Positions 1-4,845 of a stretch of 36,828 bases of DNA are shown piece after piece; the stretch's first letter is position 1; every line of letters begins with the position of its first letter. The stretch covers positions 1 to 36,828 of IMG/VR virus record IMGVR_UViG_3300006802_000236; one strand, 5' to 3'. The stretch is from a virus. The notes beneath the pieces are model-generated. The model ran no database searches and was not told the origin of the DNA. It saw nothing but the letters and a program-made list of their open reading frames with translations. A program made the position numbers and the translations under genes.

Positions 1-17
1 CCCTCCCCTCTCACTGG

Positions 18-203
18 TCAACCTTGCAGTTCGCGCTGCAGCTCTCGCTTGAGCTTGGAGCGGGTCCACTTGCGCACCGCCTTCTTGACCTTCGGCGACT
101 GCTTCGATCCGACGAACGTACCCCACTTGCAGCAGCACGGACACTTGATTCCGCCCGGTCCAACGTCGGCGATCTTCTTGAAGTAGGTGAGAGTCATGTT
201 CAT
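18..203 (-). CDS. Small basic protein with a cysteine cluster, leftmost gene of the GC-rich leftward block
   Basis: This 61-aa protein is not recognised. A CPCCC cluster at about residues 22-26 could bind metal, but only one cluster is visible. The C-terminal half is strongly basic (Lys/Arg every two to three residues), which suggests nucleic-acid binding; that is inference. The ATG at 201-203 lies 8 nt behind an AAAGG ribosome-binding site inside the conserved intergenic cassette, and the same arrangement precedes the next two genes, which supports the start. Codons end mostly in G or C, unlike the genes right of 1.2 kb. Bases 1-17 beyond the stop contain a G-rich GAGAGGGGAGGG (minus strand) resembling the start of another cassette, cut by the window edge. 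Confidence 0.6.
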   Translation of the reverse strand: MNMTLTYFKKIADVGPGGIKCPCCCKWGTFVGSKQSPKVKKAVRKWTRSKLKRELQRELQG

Positions 204-264
204 GGTGAACCTTTCAGGTCCGAGAGGGGAGAAGGGGGGGGGACCGGAACCTTTCCGGTCCCCC
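204..264 (-). promoter_or_regulatory. Intergenic cassette copy 1: perfect hairpin plus ribosome-binding-site hairpin
   Basis: In the leftward transcript this cassette holds a perfect 12-bp stem with a 3-nt loop (238-264: GGGGGACCGGAA, loop AGG, TTCCGGTCCCCC). A C-rich run and CTTCTCCCCTCTC follow, then a small 6-bp hairpin (207-221) whose 3' arm contains the AAAGG ribosome-binding site of the 18-203 gene. The first stem lacks a U tract, so it is an mRNA processing, stability or translation element at least as plausibly as a terminator. Near-identical copies lie at 524-585 and 779-839. Confidence 0.75.
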
Positions 265-274
265 TTTGTTCGCT

Positions 275-523
275 CTAGTAGAGAGTTTCGATCTTCCGCC
301 GGGTCCAGTTCATGGAGTCCTTCGCGATTCCGAGAGAAGCGAGAGCTTCACTCCGAAGAATCTTCGCCTCTCGCTTGAGGAGCTTGAGTTCCTGCTCCCG
401 ACGAGCATTCAGGAAGCGGAAGATCAGGGCCTTCCTCTTGGTGCGGAGCTTCGCGATCTTGTCCGTCACGATTCCGAGAGCTTCGATCTTGGCGTTGGCT
501 TGCTGGATCAGGTCGATTCGCAT
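275..523 (-). CDS. Small basic helical hypothetical protein (82 aa)
   Basis: No family is recognised. The protein is predicted almost entirely helical with frequent Lys/Arg and heptad-like Leu/Ile spacing (about residues 5-65), consistent with a coiled coil or nucleic-acid-associated helix bundle; this is read from composition only. The ATG at 521-523 sits directly behind the cassette ribosome-binding site (AAAGG, 8 nt). The stop at 275-277 is followed about 10 nt later by the copy 1 hairpin, so the gene is bracketed by cassettes. Codons are G/C-ending like its block neighbours. A longer plus-strand reading frame across the same DNA (266-1000) is antisense shadow. Confidence 0.6.
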   Translation of the reverse strand: MRIDLIQQANAKIEALGIVTDKIAKLRTKRKALIFRFLNARREQELKLLKREAKILRSEALASLGIAKDSMNWTRRKIETLY

Positions 524-585
524 GGTGAACCTTTCAGGTCCGGGAGGGGAGAAGGGGGGGGGGACCGGAACCTTTCCGGTCCCCC
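524..585 (-). promoter_or_regulatory. Intergenic cassette copy 2
   Basis: Same organisation as the cassette at 204-264. The perfect 12-bp stem is at 559-585 with an AGG loop on the minus strand, preceded in genome coordinates by a run of ten G, and the ribosome-binding-site hairpin is at 527-541. It separates the 596-778 gene from the 275-523 gene. It differs from copy 1 by a few bases outside the stem, one in the G-run length and one near 543. Confidence 0.75.
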
Positions 586-595
586 TTGGTTCTTT

Positions 596-778
596 CTAGT
601 AAGTCCACTCTTCGTCGATTCCGAAGAGCACTTCGGCGAGAGAGTGAATGAATCCGCCTTCAGCATACTCCTGAGAAGTACAAGTGGAGCACACGACGTC
701 TTCGAGATCGGTGATCGGGAGCATACGCTCCAGAATCTCACGCTCAATGGTTTCCTCACAACGGGCGCACTTGATCAT
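596..778 (-). CDS. Small zinc-ribbon protein (60 aa)
   Basis: The protein has two CxxC pairs, CARC at residues 4-7 and CSTC at about 30-33, spaced as in small zinc ribbons. The remainder is acidic, ending in DEEWTY. Zinc binding is inferred from the pairs, and no specific family is recognised. The ATG at 776-778 follows the cassette ribosome-binding site (AAAGG) by 8 nt. The stop is followed within about 10 nt by the copy 2 hairpin. G/C-ending codons match the block. A partner role in transcription or translation control is possible but unsupported. Confidence 0.65.
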   Translation of the reverse strand: MIKCARCEETIEREILERMLPITDLEDVVCSTCTSQEYAEGGFIHSLAEVLFGIDEEWTY

Positions 779-839
779 GGTGAACCTTTCAGGTTCGAGA
801 GGGGAGAAGGGGGGGGAGCTGGAACCTTTCCAACTCCCC
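779..839 (-). promoter_or_regulatory. Intergenic cassette copy 3, with compensatory base changes
   Basis: Third copy of the two-hairpin cassette. The stem (813-839) differs from copies 1 and 2 at four consecutive positions, and both arms changed together. Three pairs are exact compensations. The fourth is a G·U pair in the leftward RNA but a C/A mismatch in rightward RNA. That asymmetry shows the structure is selected as leftward RNA. The ribosome-binding-site hairpin (782-796, GAACCT-GAA-AGGTTC on the minus strand) is a perfect 6-bp stem here, against one wobble pair in the other copies. Confidence 0.8.
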
Positions 840-853
840 TTCGATCTTTCCTT

Positions 854-970
854 TCAGCTTTTCTTCCTGAATCGGAGAGCGACAAGTCCCACATACAGGA
901 GCACAGTTCCGAGAAACGCAATCTGCACGACGAACATGAACTCCTGCGGATTGAATCGTCCATGATTCAT
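854..970 (-). CDS. 38-aa single-span membrane protein
   Basis: Short gene read directly from the minus strand. The ATG at 968-970 is preceded by a strong GGAGG site (GGAGGATACAATG), and TGA lies at 854-856. The product has a short polar N-terminus (MNHGRFNPQ), one hydrophobic segment of about 22 residues (roughly 11-32, FMFVVQIAFLGTVLLYVGLV) and a basic tail ending RFRKKS. The positive-inside rule predicts N-out/C-in. Small phage membrane proteins include holin-like, superinfection-exclusion and lysis-regulating types; none can be chosen here. It is the first gene of the cassette-spaced operon and the only one lacking an upstream cassette. Its codon use is GC-rich like the block. Confidence 0.6.
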   Translation of the reverse strand: MNHGRFNPQEFMFVVQIAFLGTVLLYVGLVALRFRKKS

Positions 971-1195
971 TGTATCCTCCAATCGGTGATCCGTTGCTAG
1001 GGCCTACAACAGTATCCCTCCAGACAAGGGGATTGCGCAAGCTACCGGGAGAAGAATCTAGGATGGATAGCCATAAGTACTGAAAAACTCTAGGGTTACG
1101 TCGAAAGAAAAGATTAGAATCGGGATAGAATGGCAAGGAATAGGGGAGGGGATCATAGAGCCTAGAATCGGACACCAGACGATAGGGGCGGGGGG
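971..1195 (-). other. GC-richer leader upstream of the leftward operon, no gene supported
   Basis: About 225 bases without a credible gene. In leftward orientation GATTCTA-type words recur at about 1049-1056, 1112-1120 and 1159-1167. A weak -35/-10 pair (TTGCGC, 18 nt, GATACT) ends near 1010, about 40 nt before the 854-970 gene; it is too weak to call firmly. The stretch ends in a G-rich run (1181-1196) exactly where the base composition switches to AT-rich. Confidence 0.4.
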
Positions 1196-1276
1196 GTCAA
1201 TTCTGAGTTTGTGAAGGTTTTAATTTGTTAAACTACAAATGGTTGCTTTTGTCGGCTATCTCTATAATTAAACACT

Positions 1277-1759
1277 TTAAATATCTTCCCACCAATTTTT
1301 ATGTTTAGAATTTCTCTCTTCTTCTCTTTTTTTATTTTGGTGTTCGATCATCTTAGCAATATCTGGTTTAGTAAAAATAATCTTTGATCTAGGGTCTAGG
1401 GACTCAAATGTTGAAGGCGCTGTCTTATTGCAATTTTTACACCTAATACGAGCCGCTTTATTGATCTCTTTTGCGACCCACTCTTCTCCGCGTCTATTTA
1501 TACCAAAGTCAAATAATTGTTTTACATGTCTATTAGAATGTTTACAAAAGTCTTCTTCTTCTAAGCTATATTCTTTGCCACATATACACTTGAAAGAGTT
1601 CTTTTGAATAAAATTTTTGTAAAACGATTCATCTTTTTCGGCGACCTCTCTCTTGATGTGATCTCTGTGACAATCTTTACAAATGTCTTTAAATTGTTTA
1701 TCGTAAAACCAGATTATAAACTTTTTACTACATTCGACGCATTTTCTTTTTCTTCGCAT
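1277..1759 (-). CDS. Zinc-ribbon hypothetical protein (160 aa)
   Basis: The protein carries several cysteine pairs: CVEC (about residue 8), CKDC (about 27), CICG with a following Cys and a histidine-containing stretch (about 58-80), and CKNC (about 107). This suggests two zinc-binding modules, possibly with an HNH-like His arrangement (CKHSNRHVKQL), but no complete HNH catalytic motif is visible. It is basic and charged, so nucleic-acid binding is likely by inference. The ATG at 1757-1759 has GAAGGG about 10 nt upstream, and a candidate phage promoter (1778-1792, minus) lies 19 nt before the start. It is AT-rich, unlike the block to its left although transcribed in the same direction. About 80 AT-rich bases (1196-1276) follow without a clear terminator. 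Confidence 0.7.
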   Translation of the reverse strand: MRRKRKCVECSKKFIIWFYDKQFKDICKDCHRDHIKREVAEKDESFYKNFIQKNSFKCICGKEYSLEEEDFCKHSNRHVKQLFDFGINRRGEEWVAKEINKAARIRCKNCNKTAPSTFESLDPRSKIIFTKPDIAKMIEHQNKKREEERNSKHKNWWEDI

Positions 1760-1777
1760 ACTTACAACCCTTCTGTG

Positions 1778-1792
1778 CTACTATAAAATACG
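1778..1792 (-). promoter_or_regulatory. Candidate phage promoter motif, leftward
   Basis: On the minus strand this reads CGTATTTTATAGTAG, matching 13 of 15 positions of the motif upstream of the tail-tube gene (CGTATATTATATTAG at 31652). It lies 19 nt before the start of the 1277-1759 gene. A second AT-rich box (TATAAT, minus strand, 1794-1799) lies just upstream and could be a conventional -10. Bases 1760-1813 are the divergent promoter region for the gene pair. Confidence 0.4.
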
Positions 1793-1813
1793 ATTATACA
1801 GTAAAGGAAAAAT

Positions 1814-2008
1814 ATGAAAAACAAATTTAAAATAGATTTCACACAATGTAGAAGGTGTTTTTATATAACTACACATATAGGACGTATTACTAAAGATAAG
1901 TATGGTCATCCACATTGTGAAGTTTGTGAATACGTTGCTTTAAAACAAAGAGAAGAACAAGAAAGAAGATTAGAATCTTTTTTTGACCAAGGAGAGGGAC
2001 AACAATAA
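1814..2008 (+). CDS. Small zinc-ribbon-like protein (64 aa)
   Basis: The protein has CRRC at residues 12-15 and CEVC at about 36-39, a spacing typical of a small treble-clef or zinc-ribbon fold. It ends in a charged Glu/Arg/Gln helix. No named family is recognised. The ATG at 1814 follows AAAGGA by 6 nt. The stop overlaps the ATG of the next gene by one base (TAATG), so the two are translationally coupled. It diverges from the 1277-1759 gene, which encodes another cysteine-pair protein. Confidence 0.65.
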   Translation: MKNKFKIDFTQCRRCFYITTHIGRITKDKYGHPHCEVCEYVALKQREEQERRLESFFDQGEGQQ

Positions 2009-2493
2009 TGAACAAATTAGTACTGTTCTCTGCAATAATTGCATATATACTAGTATCATCAGCTTCAGCTAGTCAAAATCTCACAAGCTCAATTTTGAGC
2101 ACTTCACAAAGTGAAGAAAACTTTAGTAAAGCTAAACCTTGTAAGCCCAAGGTTAGCTACGAAGGATATGAATTAGATTACACTGGACCAAATGATCCGG
2201 CATATTCTGTTTACAACGAAAACCTATGTTGTGATGGCTCCTTCACTTACGGCATTTTCTTTGAAGGATGGCCTCCGGGCACTCGCTTTGAACTCAGACT
2301 CACCAACCACAATGGAAGAAGCATTGTGGCTGAAGATTCAGCAGACTTCAGTGGTTTTGCCACTTTGACATACACACCCACTGAATGTGGCAGCTTTGTT
2401 CTTCTGCCTACGGTACATGCACATGGATTTCCTCCTCGTCACCTATATGATTGTGCGGCACTGATTATCTGTGAAGGATCATGCGATGAATGA
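2008..2493 (+). CDS. Secreted cysteine-rich protein with a Sec signal peptide (161 aa)
   Basis: The N-terminus is a textbook signal peptide: MNK, a hydrophobic core of about 14 residues and a small-residue cleavage site near residue 22 (SSASA|SQ). A Ser/Thr/Asn-rich linker follows, then a domain rich in beta-forming residues with paired cysteines (a CC at about 74-75 and single Cys near 45, 127, 148, 154 and 158), suggesting disulfides in an Ig-like sandwich; the fold is inferred. No family is recognised. The start is fixed by the TAATG overlap with the upstream gene. Codons such as AAC, CTC, GGC and CAC are more frequent than in neighbours, which may signal separate acquisition. An exported phage protein could act at the envelope or outside the cell, for example in exclusion or host interaction; nothing here decides which. 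Confidence 0.7.
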   Translation: MNKLVLFSAIIAYILVSSASASQNLTSSILSTSQSEENFSKAKPCKPKVSYEGYELDYTGPNDPAYSVYNENLCCDGSFTYGIFFEGWPPGTRFELRLTNHNGRSIVAEDSADFSGFATLTYTPTECGSFVLLPTVHAHGFPPRHLYDCAALIICEGSCDE

Positions 2494-2944
2494 TGCTGAA
2501 GGTTTCATGGCAACTTTCTTTCCTGAAAGTTCATGGCCTGAGCCTCTTGATATTAACTCTGCAAATAAACTCGCTCCATTACTTTGCTCAATAATGAAAA
2601 GCGCTGTAGAAAAGCATGAAAAACTAATTCTAATTAGAACAAAAATAAATGTAATCACCAGCAACATTCTAGAATTAGAAAAAGAAGAGCAAAAAGAACT
2701 ACTTAGGACGCTTGAATTACTCTCTTTTGAAATGAAAAACCTTGTAAACTCTCTCAACGACTATGTTTTAGAAGTAGAAAATCTGGGGGGGGAATTTACA
2801 AGTATTAAAAATGGCATTATAACTTTCTACTCAAAAAGAAGAAATATACCAGTATGCATATCAATTACTAAAAATGATAATAAATTTAGATACTGGAGAC
2901 AGCTTCAGGAAAATTTAGCTTGTTCTCGATTGATAGACTTTTAG
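2486..2944 (+). CDS. DUF2203-like protein (152 aa)
   Basis: The start is taken as ATG 2486, 8 nt after AAGGA. The upstream in-frame GTG at 2471 would extend deep into the preceding gene and lacks a site. The protein has an N-terminal segment with DINSANKLAPLL, two long helices (about residues 25-95) and a C-terminal part with a GGEF..IKNGIITF...R pattern followed by YWRQL and a final Arg. This order (helix pair, glycine turn, Gly-Ile/Leu-x-x-Phe, Trp, Arg) resembles the bacterial DUF2203 family, whose function is unknown. The resemblance is from memory of the family pattern, not from alignment. It overlaps the secreted-protein gene by 8 bases, implying co-translation. Confidence 0.6.
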   Translation: MNDAEGFMATFFPESSWPEPLDINSANKLAPLLCSIMKSAVEKHEKLILIRTKINVITSNILELEKEEQKELLRTLELLSFEMKNLVNSLNDYVLEVENLGGEFTSIKNGIITFYSKRRNIPVCISITKNDNKFRYWRQLQENLACSRLIDF

Positions 2945-2955
2945 ATGTTTAGATG

Positions 2956-2971
2956 TTTAGCACCTGCTAAA
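2956..2971. repeat. Short hairpin, TTTNGC family copy 1
   Basis: TTTAGC-ACCT-GCTAAA forms a 6-bp stem. It lies 12 bases after the stop of the DUF2203-like gene and follows a direct repeat of TAGATGTT (2942-2957). The rest of 2945-3117 holds a TCAGAA...TTCTGA pair (2988-3032) and hairpin copy 2, with no gene. Confidence 0.6.
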
Positions 2972-3041
2972 TAAACCTTTTTCTCTATCAGAAACACACT
3001 AAATAACACATGTTTGCGACTTTACTCTTCTGACCAATTGA

Positions 3042-3056
3042 TTTGGCATTGCTAAA
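3042..3056. repeat. Short hairpin, TTTNGC family copy 2
   Basis: TTTGGC-ATT-GCTAAA pairs over 6 bp with one G·U in rightward RNA. It is flanked by GA like copies 3 and 4 (GATTT...). It lies about 60 nt upstream of the 3118-3366 gene. Confidence 0.55.
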
Positions 3057-3117
3057 TACTCAAAACTTGTTTAGAACGATATATCAAAAAACTTTTATTA
3101 CTTAGGACACTAAGCTC

Positions 3118-3366
3118 ATGTTAATTAGCGCAAAAAGAGTTACTGTAATCATTGATACTAAAGGACTTGAACCACCTTTTATTTCTCAGTTTGATTACTT
3201 CTTTCCAACTCCAATTAATGAAATAAAAATAAAAAAGTTCTTACACGCAAATATAAAAAAATTAAGATACAGCATCAAAGAAATTAAATTTGGACCAGAA
3301 AGAAAAGTTTCAAAAAATAGAATTTGGCCGCTGAGAAAAATACAAGAAGATATCTTAGCGAGCTAA
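3118..3366 (+). CDS. Hypothetical basic protein (82 aa)
   Basis: Not recognised. The N-terminal half is beta-like (SAKRVTVIIDTKG) and the C-terminal half is basic and helical, ending in EDILAS. It resembles small phage proteins of mixed alpha/beta type, but no motif is diagnostic. The ATG at 3118 has AGGAC 10 nt upstream (3103-3107). The gene sits between two hairpin-bearing non-coding stretches, and hairpin copy 3 starts 3 bases after its stop. Coding status rests on uninterrupted length and AT-rich codon use like its neighbours. Confidence 0.5.
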   Translation: MLISAKRVTVIIDTKGLEPPFISQFDYFFPTPINEIKIKKFLHANIKKLRYSIKEIKFGPERKVSKNRIWPLRKIQEDILAS

Positions 3367-3368
3367 GA

Positions 3369-3383
3369 TTTCGCATAGCGAAA
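3369..3383. repeat. Short hairpin, TTTNGC family copy 3
   Basis: TTTCGC-ATA-GCGAAA is a perfect 6-bp stem with a 3-nt loop, directly after the stop of the 3118-3366 gene. It has the same loop as copy 4 with an inverted central pair (C-G against G-C), a compensatory difference. Confidence 0.65.
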
Positions 3384-3398
3384 TAAAATAAGATTTGG

Positions 3399-3421
3399 AA
3401 AGGTTTCTCACCCGGAGAAGA
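3399..3421 (+). pseudogene. 23-nt fragment matching the protease-scaffold gene
   Basis: These bases match 25778-25800, inside the protease-scaffold gene, at 22 of 23 positions, including an unbroken 17-base TTCTCACCCGGAGAAGA. In the corresponding frame both read KGFSPGE. Here the frame is closed upstream (TAG at 3376) and 11 bases downstream (TAG at 3432), so it is not translated as a gene. It may be a remnant of a homologous gene or a captured fragment. Confidence 0.5.
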
Positions 3422-3486
3422 AAGATTTAATTAGTTTAACAACTGCTAAATAAACTATGTTTAATTTTTCTTGGGTTTACCTAAGA

Positions 3487-3501
3487 TTTGGCATAGCCAA
3501 A
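3487..3501. repeat. Short hairpin, TTTNGC family copy 4
   Basis: TTTGGC-ATA-GCCAAA is a perfect 6-bp stem followed by an A run and TTTT, so it could terminate rightward transcription weakly. Nearby are further small stems: CTTGGG-TTTA-CCTAAG (3470-3485), CTTGG...CCAAG (3512-3526), GCAAC-AAA-GTTGC (near 3551-3563) and GTCAGAA...TTCTGAC (3598-3631). Confidence 0.6.
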
Positions 3502-3657
3502 AAAAATTTTCTTGGGGCTACCAAGGCCAGCCTTTTCGTTCTTTGTGCGAAGCAACAAAGTTGCACTTAGATTTATGTTAGAGTTGGGAAAGGCTCAGTC
3601 AGAAATGGGTATTAATTCTCTATCTTCTGACTAACATATAAAAAAGGGGTTTATGCA

Positions 3658-3924
3658 TTGGAAAATAACAAATGTCCAATTTGTGGTAGAGATGGAAAAG
3701 AATCTTTCATTCTCTTCTTGTGTTCAAATTATATGTGCAAAAATTTTAGCAGAAAAGCTAGGCAAGAGATTATACTTGAAAAAGCTAGAGGACTGAATAA
3801 AGTAAGCAAAAAAAAAGTAAAACTAGTTACAAAAAAAAAGAAAAAAACCAAGGATTTAGACGATATAATAGATTCTTTTGGAAATAACTTTTATTTTCCT
3901 TTTAGACAAGAAGATAATACATAA
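3658..3924 (+). CDS. Lysine-rich zinc-finger protein (88 aa), TTG start
   Basis: The protein starts with a CPIC...C....C zinc-ribbon-like pattern (residues 6-9, then CSNYMC at about 22-27) and continues into a very lysine-rich tract (about 48-65) and an acidic helix. It is probably nucleic-acid binding; that is inference. TTG 3658 is chosen because AAGGGG lies 9 nt upstream. The nearby ATG at 3653 is in a different frame that closes after 47 codons and destroys the cysteine pattern. It ends 8 bases before the ThyX start with AAGGAG between, so the two are likely co-transcribed. Confidence 0.6.
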   Translation: MENNKCPICGRDGKESFILFLCSNYMCKNFSRKARQEIILEKARGLNKVSKKKVKLVTKKKKKTKDLDDIIDSFGNNFYFPFRQEDNT

Positions 3925-3932
3925 GGAGAGCT

Positions 3933-4835
3933 GTGTCAAAAATATCAGTAAAAAGAATAGATAACCAAAACAATGATTTAACAGTAGTAAACGCTGCTAG
4001 GGTTTCATTTGACAAAATTAAAAATAAAATTACAAATAGAGACATTAGGCTTATTAGATATCTAGCTGAACACAATCACTTTACTCCATTTACTCATGTT
4101 AGATTTGGAGCAATGACTGTGATGTCTTCCCAACAAGACTTCCAAAATATGGCAGAATTTATGGGTTGCCCAGAGAGAAGTGCAGATATGATATTTAGAA
4201 AAGAGGATGATTCCAAGTATTACATTGAGCACTCTCTATATGGTTGGCTTAAAAACAAGATACCAATTAAAAATTACTATAGAATAGTTAGGGCTATATC
4301 AGAAAAATGCCCACACTCATGTTTAACATTAATGCATAAATCAGAGCTATCTCTAATACAAGGAATAGAGCCAGAGGAGCTAGTAGAAACAGATAGTAAA
4401 ACTGTACTTATAGAGGCCCCTATTTTTATTCTTAGACAACTAATGAAGAGCACTGTTGGCTGCACATACAACGAAGTATCCAGAAGATATGTAGACTCCC
4501 AACCAAGCTTCTATTTGATAGACAGATTTAAGGCTAGACCAGACGACTCAATCAAACAGGGTGCTGGTAAATATTTGCCAACAGAAAAACAAGAAAAATA
4601 TATAAGACTACATCTAAAAAACACAAAAGAGTCGCTATCTATATATAATAGATTCTTAAAAGATGTTGCCCCAGAAGAAGCTAGAGTCAACTTAACTCAA
4701 AACATGATGTCAAAAGTTTGGCTAACAGCCTCTAAGAGAGCTTTTGACAGAATATTACTTTTAAGAAGCTCACCAGATGCACAGACGCAGATAAGAGAAT
4801 TAGCAAGTGCTTTAAAAATAGCATTGCAGGAATAG
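3933..4835 (+). CDS. thyX: Flavin-dependent thymidylate synthase ThyX, variant signature motif
   Basis: ThyX methylates dUMP to dTMP using methylenetetrahydrofolate, FAD and NADPH. The signature segment is RQLMKSTVGCTYNEVSRRY (about residues 168-186). It aligns with the family pattern RHR-x(7-8)-S, with Ser183 and the following RRY intact, but the RHR triplet is replaced by Lys172-Ser173-Thr174. An early HNHFTPFTH segment (about 48-56) matches the conserved N-terminal His-rich folate/FAD region. At 300 aa it is longer than typical bacterial ThyX (about 220-260). GTG 3933 follows AAGGAG closely. It lies upstream of other nucleotide enzymes. The family call is firm; whether the KST variant is active cannot be told here. 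Confidence 0.9.
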   Translation: MSKISVKRIDNQNNDLTVVNAARVSFDKIKNKITNRDIRLIRYLAEHNHFTPFTHVRFGAMTVMSSQQDFQNMAEFMGCPERSADMIFRKEDDSKYYIEHSLYGWLKNKIPIKNYYRIVRAISEKCPHSCLTLMHKSELSLIQGIEPEELVETDSKTVLIEAPIFILRQLMKSTVGCTYNEVSRRYVDSQPSFYLIDRFKARPDDSIKQGAGKYLPTEKQEKYIRLHLKNTKESLSIYNRFLKDVAPEEARVNLTQNMMSKVWLTASKRAFDRILLLRSSPDAQTQIRELASALKIALQE

Positions 4836-4845
4836 AAAGAAAAAT

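Larger units (their letters stand above)
3367..3657. other. Hairpin-dense non-coding region
   Basis: No gene is supported in these 291 bases. They hold hairpin copies 3 and 4, the 23-nt protease-gene echo, a copy of CTGCTAAATAAAC also found at 2964-2976, and a GTCAGAA/TTCTGAC pair also present in the 2945-3117 stretch. The shared motif set suggests the two non-coding stretches are related. A structured non-coding RNA or a cis element such as a packaging or replication site is possible. Confidence 0.5.

Noticed and set aside
266-1000. 244-aa plus-strand frame across the GC-rich block
   Set aside because: It is antisense to four small genes with good sites, and its peptide repeats GEPFR...GEGGG come from the cassettes.
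789-1175. 128-aa minus-strand frame
   Set aside because: It runs through the cassette, overlaps the 38-aa membrane gene in another frame and lacks a ribosome-binding site.
3464-3530. Strong rho-independent terminators in the hairpin region
   Set aside because: Stems are only 5-6 bp; copy 4 is followed by A and then T runs but is too weak to call.
2945-3657. tRNA gene in the hairpin-rich region
   Set aside because: No cloverleaf with GTTC-type T-loop and acceptor stem could be formed around the small hairpins.
3653-3795. ATG 3653 frame upstream of the zinc-finger gene
   Set aside because: It closes after 47 codons and destroys the CPIC pattern seen in the TTG 3658 frame.
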